Source: Verrucomicrobiales bacterium (GTDB taxonomy: Bacteria > Verrucomicrobiota > Verrucomicrobiia > Limisphaerales > UBA9464). From it: 64,000 nt of DNA. Position numbers and translations under genes: made by a program. Location of the stretch: the NCBI GenBank assembly GCA_027488845.1, contig JAIYBC010000050.1, positions 22,352-86,351 on the forward strand, in the 5' to 3' direction. Below the pieces are notes generated by a model, which was given only the letters and a program-made list of their open reading frames with translations, did not search any database and had not been told where the DNA came from. Positions 58,719 to 64,000 of the stretch are shown piece by piece (the first letter of the stretch is position 1; each line of letters begins with the position of its first letter).

Positions 58719-59597
58719 ATGACGTCGCGTTCCGAACGCCCTTCTCCCGGTTCATTCCGGGTCCCGATGGCCTGCGTTCTGTTGGCGCTGTCGGTCGCCG
58801 GGGGCGCCCGCGCCGCCGAGGAAGAAGCCGGTTCCCCGGGCCCTTCCCACCCCTACAGCCGGATCCCGACGCGCAACGTCTTCGGCGTGAAGCCGCCTCC
58901 TCCGCCCGCACCGGTCGAAGTGGCCCCGGAACCCCCGAAGGAGCGGCCGGAGTTCTTCCTGACCGGATTCACCCGCCGGGGTGGCGACCTCCGGGCCTTC
59001 ATCGCCTATCAGCCCAAGGGCAAGCCGATGGAGTTCCCCGATGCGCTGTTGGAGGGCGTCGAAGTCGGCCTGAAGAACGGCGAGGACCTGATCGGAACCA
59101 TCAAGCTGGTCGGCCTCGATGAATCGGGTGACGCCGTCGAGATCGAGTTCAACGGGGATCGTTTGACCCTGGATTTCGAGAAGAACGCGATGAAGGCGGC
59201 GGCCGTTCCCGCTTCCGGCGGTGCTCCGGGCGCCCCGGGTGTGCCGGGCGTGAACCCGAATGCGCCGAAGGGAACCCTGCCGCCGCCGCCCGTACCGGCC
59301 TTCGGCAGCCAGTTGAACCAGGCGAACTCGTTTTCCGGTGGTCCGACGGTCGTCGGACGCGGCGGTGAGGTGCTGGGTGGCTTCGGCAACGCCAATGCCG
59401 CGGTCAACACGGGGGTCGGATTGCCGGCCATCCAGGCCGGCGGTTCCTCGATCCCGGGTGCGATTACGGTTCCGGCGATCCAGGCCGCTCCGGGACAGTT
59501 CGGTGGCCTGCAGGCGGATTCCACCTCGAGCGCCCCTCCGAGGCGCGCCCGGGTCGTCGAGATGCCTCCGTTTCCGTCGCTTCCCGGGAATCCGTGA
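58719..59597 (+). CDS. Exported proline-rich protein, GspC/PilP-like
   Basis: This is a 292-residue protein with a signal peptide (MACVLLALSVAGGARAA, from residue 17). The mature N-terminus has TRNVFGVKPPPPPAP, then a compact beta domain at about residues 75-150 (FFLTGFTRRGGDLRAFIAY, then VGLKNGEDLIGTIKLVGLD). The RNxFG plus proline linker plus beta-domain order resembles the HR domain of GspC and the PilP lipoprotein of type II secretion/type IV pilus systems; this is a by-eye analogy. The C-terminal 130 residues are Gly/Ala/Pro-rich and probably disordered. No other gsp or pil genes are in the window. Confidence 0.7.
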   Translation: MTSRSERPSPGSFRVPMACVLLALSVAGGARAAEEEAGSPGPSHPYSRIPTRNVFGVKPPPPPAPVEVAPEPPKERPEFFLTGFTRRGGDLRAFIAYQPKGKPMEFPDALLEGVEVGLKNGEDLIGTIKLVGLDESGDAVEIEFNGDRLTLDFEKNAMKAAAVPASGGAPGAPGVPGVNPNAPKGTLPPPPVPAFGSQLNQANSFSGGPTVVGRGGEVLGGFGNANAAVNTGVGLPAIQAGGSSIPGAITVPAIQAAPGQFGGLQADSTSSAPPRRARVVEMPPFPSLPGNP

Positions 59598-59694
59598 ACC
59601 CCGGTCCGCGGTGATGGACCTGACTCCGATACCCCGAACGGGGGGCGGGTCGCTTTGTGGAAACCGACTCCCTTTGGACCCTGATCGGCATTCC

Positions 59695-59728
59695 CACCGG
59701 GAGAACGGTGGCTCTCCCGGTGTTCCTT
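59695..59728 (+). terminator. Rho-independent terminator after the GspC-like gene
   Basis: A 10-bp perfect stem is formed by CACCGGGAGA (59695-59704) and TCTCCCGGTG (59713-59722) with an 8-base loop, followed by TTCCTT. It lies 98 bases after the plus-strand stop and before the convergent trpF end. Confidence 0.6.
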
Positions 59729-59769
59729 GGCGGCTTGGCGCCTTGTCGTGAGGCTCCCCGCTCCCCGAT

Positions 59770-60399
59770 TCAGGCCTGTCGCACGGCTTCCAGGAAGTCC
59801 CGGAGCTTGCGGTGGTCCTTCCGGCCCGGCGCTTCCTCCACACCGGAGCTGACGTCCACGGCGTAGGGGCGGACCTGACGGATGGCTTCGGTCACGTTGG
59901 CGGGTCCGAGGCCGCCGGCGAGGACGATCGGCTTTCCCATCCCGACCGCCTGGACGGCCAGGCTCCAGTCGAAGCGGGCCCCGGTGCCGCCGTGAGCACC
60001 GGCCACGAAGGCGTCGAGCAGCCACGCCGCGCAGGCATCCCGGTGACCCTCCAGTTCCGCGAGCGATCCGGGGTCGCGGATGCGGAACGCCTTCAGCACC
60101 GAAACCCGGGACATCAGCGCGGTTCCGAGGGAAGGAGGTTCCGCGCCGTGGAGCTGGACGGTGTCGATTCCGGTGACCTCGATCGTGCGCAGGATCTCCT
60201 CATGAGATGCGTCGACGAAGAGGCCGGTCCGGGCGACGAAGGCCGGCAGTCGGCGGAGGATCGCGGCGGCATCCGTCGGCGCGATGAAGCGGGGTGTGCC
60301 CGGCACGAAGACGAAACCCAGTGCGTCGGCGCCGGCGTCGATCGCGGCGGCGGCGTCCTCGTAGCGGGTGATCCCGCAGATCTTGGCGCGGACACGCAT
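59770..60399 (-). CDS. trpF: Phosphoribosylanthranilate isomerase
   Basis: This is a 209-residue TIM-barrel enzyme of tryptophan synthesis (PRA to CdRP). The N-terminal motif KICGITRYEDA carries the general base cysteine (C8). Other family blocks are DALGFVFVPGTPRFI, LFVDASHEEI, DTVQLHGAEPP, LLDAFVAGAHGGTGARFDW with the catalytic aspartate, and VDVSSGVEEAPGRKDHRKL with the phosphate-binding SSGVE. Length is normal. No other trp genes are adjacent; it begins 7 bases after hprK on the same strand and is the last gene of the kdsC-lpt-hprK run. Confidence 0.96.
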   Translation of the reverse strand: MRVRAKICGITRYEDAAAAIDAGADALGFVFVPGTPRFIAPTDAAAILRRLPAFVARTGLFVDASHEEILRTIEVTGIDTVQLHGAEPPSLGTALMSRVSVLKAFRIRDPGSLAELEGHRDACAAWLLDAFVAGAHGGTGARFDWSLAVQAVGMGKPIVLAGGLGPANVTEAIRQVRPYAVDVSSGVEEAPGRKDHRKLRDFLEAVRQA

Positions 60400-60406
60400 G
60401 GGCGGT

Positions 60407-61372
60407 TCAGAGCCGGGGGTTCATCTGCATCATCAGGCGGCGTTGGAGGTCCTCGGCGGGATTGACGCCGTTGAGCCGCAGCTTGGTGTGGAGCGCAGCG
60501 ACCTCGATGAGGCGGGCGATGTCGCGTCCGGGCCGGACCGGCAGGTCCATGTGCGGCACCTGGATGCCGAGCAGGTCCATCTGCCGTTGTTCGATGCCGA
60601 GGCGCTCGATGTCTCCGGCCTTCTCCCAGGCCTTGAGGGTGACGACGAGGTCGACCCGCATCTCGGAGCGGATGGCGGCGATGCCGAACAGGGCGGCGAC
60701 GTCGATGATGCCGATGCCGCGGACCTCCATGAGGTTCCGGGTGATGGCCTTGCCGGTGCCGACGAGTTCCCGGCCGTCCTGGATGGTGAGCTGGACGATG
60801 TCGTCGCACACCAGGCTGTGACCGCGTTCGAGCAGGCCGAGGACGGCCTCGCTTTTGCCGATGCCGCTTTCGCCCTGGATGATCACGCCGATGCCCTGGA
60901 TGTCGACCATGCAGCCGTGGACCTGTGTCCTCGGGGCGAAGAGGTTGTCGAGCGCGATGGTGGCGAGATTGATGAACTTCATCGTCACCAGGCCGGTTTG
61001 GAACACGGGGACGTCGCGTTCCTCGGCGGCGCGGATGAGGTCCCGATCGGTCTTGATCCCGCGGCAGACGACGATGCAGGGGATGCGGTGGCGGAGCAGT
61101 TCCGCGTAGCGTTGCCGGCGGAGGTCCGGGGAGATGGAACGGAGGTAGGAGGTCTCGACGTTGCCGACCACCTGGACGCGTTTCGGGGCGAAGTAGCGTT
61201 GGAAGCCGGCCAGCGCGAGTCCGGGGCGGTTGACGGTCGGCTCAAGGATCTGGCGCTTCAGTCCGCCGGCACCCGCGAGCAGCTTCAGGCCGAGCGGTAC
61301 GGCGTGTCCGGTGTAGAACTTCTCGACGGTGACCGGTCCGGCGATGTCACGGGCTGTGGCGGGTGCGTTCAC
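60407..61372 (-). CDS. hprK: HPr kinase/phosphorylase
   Basis: This 321-residue bifunctional enzyme phosphorylates and dephosphorylates a serine of HPr-type proteins. The P-loop GESGIGKS is at residues 167-174, with the family His152 before it (VHGCMVDI). The signature block MEVRGIGIIDV and the C-terminal VRPGRDIARLIEVAA are present. Length fits the full two-domain form. In Gram-negative bacteria hprK commonly sits near LPS-export and nitrogen-PTS genes, as here, and typically acts with an incomplete, regulatory PTS. No ptsH or EIIA gene follows within the window; trpF does. Confidence 0.95.
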   Translation of the reverse strand: MNAPATARDIAGPVTVEKFYTGHAVPLGLKLLAGAGGLKRQILEPTVNRPGLALAGFQRYFAPKRVQVVGNVETSYLRSISPDLRRQRYAELLRHRIPCIVVCRGIKTDRDLIRAAEERDVPVFQTGLVTMKFINLATIALDNLFAPRTQVHGCMVDIQGIGVIIQGESGIGKSEAVLGLLERGHSLVCDDIVQLTIQDGRELVGTGKAITRNLMEVRGIGIIDVAALFGIAAIRSEMRVDLVVTLKAWEKAGDIERLGIEQRQMDLLGIQVPHMDLPVRPGRDIARLIEVAALHTKLRLNGVNPAEDLQRRLMMQMNPRL

Positions 61373-61390
61373 GGTCGGGACGGTTCTCGG

Positions 61391-62149
61391 TCACATGTTG
61401 AACTCGGGACCGAGGTAGATCGCGCGGGCCTGCGGGTCGTTGACGAGGAACTCCCCGGAACCGGAGGCGAGGACTCGTCCCTGGTGGATCACGTAGGCGC
61501 GGTCCACGAGGCGGAGGGTCTCGCGGACGTTGTGGTCGGTGATGAGGATCCCGAGTCCGCGGTCCCGCAGCCGTCGCAGGATCTTCTGGACCTCGTACAC
61601 CGCGATGGGATCGATGCCCGCGAAGGGTTCGTCGAGCAGCAGCAGCTTGGGGGAGGTGACGAGGGCGCGGGTGATCTCGAGCCGACGCTTCTCGCCGCCG
61701 CTGAGCTGGTAGGCCCGGCTGCCGGCCAGTCGGGCGAGGTCGAGTTCGTCCAGCAGGTGCGCCAGGCGGGTGCGGCGTTCGGAGGAGCTGCCCCCGCAGG
61801 TCTCGAGGATGGCGAGGAGGTTCTCCTCGACCGTGAGCTTCCGGAAGACGCTTGGTTCCTGGGTCAGGTAGCCGACGCCGAGCCGTGCCCGCCGGTGCAT
61901 CGGGAGTCCGGTGATTTCCGAGCCGAGCAGGTCGACCCGGCCCGCGTCGGGCCGGACCTGTCCGACGATCATGTTGAACGAGGTGGTCTTCCCGGCGCCG
62001 TTGGGGCCGAGCAGCCCGACGATCTCCCCGGCCCGGACCTCGATCGACACGCCGGCCACCACCGGACGGCCCCGGTAGGCCTTGGCCAGTCCATGGACCG
62101 ACAAAAGGGGCGGGTTCGACGCGGACTCCGGTTGCGGGGTGGAGGCCAT
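61391..62149 (-). CDS. lptB: LPS export ABC transporter ATP-binding protein LptB
   Basis: This 252-residue cytoplasmic ATPase powers LPS extraction from the inner membrane with LptF/LptG. Walker A is GPNGAGKTTSF, the signature is LSGGEKRRLEI, Walker B and catalytic Glu are in LLLLDEPFAGIDP, and the switch His is in ITDHNVRETL. The sequence GVGYLTQEPSVFRKLTVEEN before the signature is specific to LptB within the ABC superfamily. It lies 5 bases from lptA, as in many Gram-negatives. lptF and lptG are not in the window. A 14-residue N-terminal Pro/Ser-rich extension precedes the core. Confidence 0.96.
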   Translation of the reverse strand: MASTPQPESASNPPLLSVHGLAKAYRGRPVVAGVSIEVRAGEIVGLLGPNGAGKTTSFNMIVGQVRPDAGRVDLLGSEITGLPMHRRARLGVGYLTQEPSVFRKLTVEENLLAILETCGGSSSERRTRLAHLLDELDLARLAGSRAYQLSGGEKRRLEITRALVTSPKLLLLDEPFAGIDPIAVYEVQKILRRLRDRGLGILITDHNVRETLRLVDRAYVIHQGRVLASGSGEFLVNDPQARAIYLGPEFNM

Positions 62150-62154
62150 CGGGG

Positions 62155-62736
62155 TCAGCGGGACTTCGGCGCGTTGGTGCCCCGGTTGAAGAGGACGGAG
62201 TTCCTCAGGACGTCCGACCGCAGTTCGATGCGGTACGGTCCGCGGTTCCGCATGCTGCGCGACTTGAGGTCGTAGATGAGGGCCTCGGTGCCGACCATCG
62301 TGCCGCTGCCGGTCTCGATGCGGGGATTTCCGGTCAGGATCAGCACCTCGTCGGCCGCGCCGTACTCGGCCTTGTCGCCGGAGGCGTGGACGACGTTGGT
62401 GGTCCCGCCGGCTCCGGCCTGGAAGAACTGGATCTGCACGTGTCCTGTGGCGACGAGCGACTGCAGGCGACCCGATCCGCCGGCACCCGGCGCGACTGTC
62501 GCGGCGGCGGCGGCCTTGTCCTGGGGAAGCACCGCGCGGAGGTCGTCGCAGGTCAGGGTCAGGACCCCGGACGATTCGACCCGGACATGGTCCCAGAGGT
62601 GGTACACGCCCTCCTGGAACTCGAGGACCGCGTTGGTGGCGGTGAGTTGGATGCGGTCCTGGAGCTGGGCCCGGACCGGACCGGCGACGAGCAGCGTCAG
62701 AAGGACCCAGCGGAGGACGTGGAGGGAGCGGATCAT
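62155..62736 (-). CDS. lptA: Periplasmic LPS-transport protein LptA (OstA-like)
   Basis: This is a 193-residue protein with signal peptide (RSLHVLRWVLLTLLVAGPVRA). The mature part is a beta-jelly-roll of the OstA/LptA type: IQLTATNAVLEFQEGVYHLW, VLTLTCDDLRAVLP, LVATGHVQIQF, and HASGDKAEYGAADEVLILTG, the last being the usual OstA repeat. It should form the LPS bridge between LptC and LptD. It is 4 bases overlapped by the end of the LptC-like gene and is followed by lptB, so the three are translated together. Confidence 0.9.
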   Translation of the reverse strand: MIRSLHVLRWVLLTLLVAGPVRAQLQDRIQLTATNAVLEFQEGVYHLWDHVRVESSGVLTLTCDDLRAVLPQDKAAAAATVAPGAGGSGRLQSLVATGHVQIQFFQAGAGGTTNVVHASGDKAEYGAADEVLILTGNPRIETGSGTMVGTEALIYDLKSRSMRNRGPYRIELRSDVLRNSVLFNRGTNAPKSR

Positions 62737-63239
62737 TTCGGGGAAGGGGAGGTCTTGACGAGGGAAGCGCGGATCTCGATCCGGACGTCGTTGGAAACCA
62801 CCAACCGCTGGCGGCCGTTGTCGAAGTTGAAACCGGTTCCGGTCATCCGGATCCCGTCTCCGTCCCGGTGGGCGGCGAAGGGACCGGGGGAAGCGGCGTC
62901 GCGCGTGGTCACGTTCACGCGGCAGGTCGGGGCCTCGATGGTGAAGTCCGCGGATTCGTCGGCGCGGAACGTCTCAAGCCGCAGCCCGGTGACATCCCAC
63001 ACGGCCGGCATCAGGCCGCCTTCGGCCTTGGCCGGTGCGGCCTCGCTCGAGGAGAAGCGGACCTGGACGCGTCCCGAGGCGCCGTCCCGCAGGCTGATGC
63101 CCCAGTCGCGGATGATCCCGGGTGCCGGCGAGGGCGCCGACGCGGTCTGCGCGGAATTCGTCGGCGCCTGGGCCTCAAGGGCCGGGGACCCGATCAGGAT
63201 CAGGAGCGCGACGGCGATGTGGGTACGGCGGAACACCAT
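62733..63239 (-). CDS. LptC-like periplasmic protein
   Basis: This is a 168-residue protein with signal sequence (THIAVALLILIGSPALEA). The mature region is beta-rich with OstA-like blocks (VWDVTGLRLETFR, then DFTIEAPTCRVNVTTRDAAS and GTGFNFDNGRQRLVVSNDV). It sits where lptC is expected, between kdsC and lptA, and its stop overlaps the lptA start (ATGA). Identity as LptC is from position and fold-like pattern; the family is very divergent. The signal looks cleavable, whereas E. coli LptC keeps a membrane anchor. Confidence 0.8.
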   Translation of the reverse strand: MVFRRTHIAVALLILIGSPALEAQAPTNSAQTASAPSPAPGIIRDWGISLRDGASGRVQVRFSSSEAAPAKAEGGLMPAVWDVTGLRLETFRADESADFTIEAPTCRVNVTTRDAASPGPFAAHRDGDGIRMTGTGFNFDNGRQRLVVSNDVRIEIRASLVKTSPSPK

Positions 63240-63266
63240 GGGGAGAGTCCCGGACTGCGGGGGCGG

Positions 63267-63800
63267 TTAGGAAGTGAATTTCGTGAGGATCCGGTCCCAG
63301 TGGCCCTGGGCCTTCAGCACCAGTTCCGTGGCCTCGCGGACGGCGCCGCGTCCACCGGGGCTCGGGGCGATGAAGTGGGCCAGTGCCCGGGCTTCCGGGA
63401 TGGCGTCGGAAGGTGCCGCGGCCAAGCCGGCGCGCTTGAGCACCCCGAGGTCCACGACGTCGTCGCCCATGTAGAGGATCTCGTCCCAAGCCACACCGGT
63501 CTCCTTCAGCAGGTTCGAGATCGCCTCAACCTTGGGCATCGAGGATTGGTGCACGAAATCCACCTTGAGGTCCTGGGCCCGCATCGAGGTGGCGTCGCTC
63601 GGGCGCGCCGAGATCCAGCCCACACGGATTCCGGCTTCCTGCTGCAGCAACCGCAACCCGAGTCCGTCGCGGATGTTGAAGGTCTTGGATTCCACTCCGC
63701 CGCCCATCGTGACGTTGACCTCGGTGAGCACGCCATCCACGTCGCAGAGGAACAGCCGGACGCGACGGGCCCTTTGCAGGAGGTCTTCAGGGAACTGCAT
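63267..63800 (-). CDS. kdsC: KDO-8-phosphate phosphatase
   Basis: This is a 177-residue HAD-superfamily C0 enzyme that hydrolyses 3-deoxy-D-manno-octulosonate 8-phosphate, a step in Kdo synthesis for LPS. The motif FLCDVDGVLTEV has D20 and D22. Other blocks are MGGGVESKTFNIRDGLGLRLL, GWISARPSDAT and LYMGDDVVDLGVLKRAGLAAAP, the YMGDD pattern being distinctive for KdsC. Start ATG at 63800; upstream readings do not extend the family. It heads the kdsC-lptC-lptA-lptB-hprK-trpF run, as in proteobacterial LPS operons. The kdsD and kdsA genes may lie beyond the right edge. Confidence 0.95.
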   Translation of the reverse strand: MQFPEDLLQRARRVRLFLCDVDGVLTEVNVTMGGGVESKTFNIRDGLGLRLLQQEAGIRVGWISARPSDATSMRAQDLKVDFVHQSSMPKVEAISNLLKETGVAWDEILYMGDDVVDLGVLKRAGLAAAPSDAIPEARALAHFIAPSPGGRGAVREATELVLKAQGHWDRILTKFTS

Positions 63801-64000
63801 GGGTGGAACAGTCCGGGATGGTCGTGGTCGGGGCAAACAGCAATTGCCGCGGCGAATCGGTGCATAAGGGGTTGGCACGCGAAGAACCGACCCCAACCGA
63901 TTGGGGTGTTTTGCTGCAATGAACTTGGTAGATCGAGCGTAGCCGGCGTTCGGGCAGCGTGGCCGCTAGCGGTTTGGTGCCTTCAGTGCCCGTCGCGAAG
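63801..64000. other. Upstream region of kdsC, right edge
   Basis: No credible gene in these 200 bases. ACCCCAA/TTGGGGT (63890-63896 with 63901-63907) is a perfect 7-bp hairpin with a CCGA loop, followed on the plus strand by GTTTTGC. It could end a plus-strand transcript or mark the kdsC promoter zone. Confidence 0.4.

Noticed and set aside
63890..63914. Terminator of an unseen plus-strand gene
   Set aside because: The hairpin is good, but no plus-strand gene ends nearby. It is kept only as a note on the right-edge region.

Overview
The window is a G+C-rich stretch of bacterial chromosome with about 50 protein-coding genes. I see no rRNA, no canonical tRNA, no transposase, no phage gene and no CRISPR array. 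The best reading is a Gram-negative, flagellated member of the Verrucomicrobiota, probably near the Pedosphaera/Limisphaera lineage. The grounds are LPS-export and Kdo genes next to an HPr kinase, a GreA-type factor with a very long N-terminal extension as in Chlamydia, an Ig/Calx-beta secreted protein with the C-terminal style common in that group, squalene-hopene cyclase, a DUF2723 membrane protein fused to TPRs, and ECF sigma factors paired with small membrane proteins. The taxonomic placement is inference from gene content; no marker tree could be run.

Layout. 1-1262 (minus): the end of an ECF sigma operon (sigma factor, putative anti-sigma, partial Spy/CpxP-like protein). 1387-11658 (plus): squalene-hopene cyclase, aconitase A, an SNF2/SWI2 helicase-like ATPase and GMP synthase. 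A strongly folded leader lies just upstream of guaA. 11833-16255 (minus): a motility block read flhF, small membrane protein, fliA, motA, motB, small zinc-type protein; flhG is missing. 16342-17528: a Fic AMP-transferase gene bracketed by near-identical 21-base direct repeats. 17643-31839: a CPxCG protein, a phosphodiesterase-like lipase, dxr, then a long minus-strand run of mostly exported proteins (one-heme protein, YncE/phosphoesterase fusion, serine hydrolase coupled to a lone RND permease, Ig/Calx-beta protein). 31909-39185: HAD-IIA phosphatase, bifunctional rhamnulose-1-phosphate aldolase/lactaldehyde dehydrogenase with a divergent DeoR regulator and a palindromic operator candidate, a ThuA lipoprotein and a PQQ-type sugar dehydrogenase. 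39343-48634: dtd, a GH63-type glycosidase, purM, rsmB, and a transcription-elongation pair (NusG paralogue and long GreA). 48806-59597: a sugar-phosphate isomerase, an OmpR-type regulator, ceramidase-like and inactive M16-type exported proteins, the DUF2723 protein, a second ECF sigma/anti-sigma pair and a GspC-like exported protein. 59770-63800 (minus): kdsC, lptC-like, lptA, lptB, hprK, trpF.

Functional threads are central metabolism and nucleotide synthesis (acnA, guaA, purM, dxr, trpF), envelope building (shc, kdsC, lptABC, RND pump), motility, sugar use (rhamnose branch, GH63, sugar dehydrogenase) and transcription control.

Intergenic DNA is unusual. Several degenerate short-motif families recur between genes: GGGACGGATGGGACC-like, ATCCGTGAAATCCGTGTC-like, GAATCAGGAATC-like and GCGAAGACGCAAAGGCGC-like. 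Some copies run into the ends of coding regions. The guaA leader, the Fic repeat bracket and these repeat families are the least explained features here.
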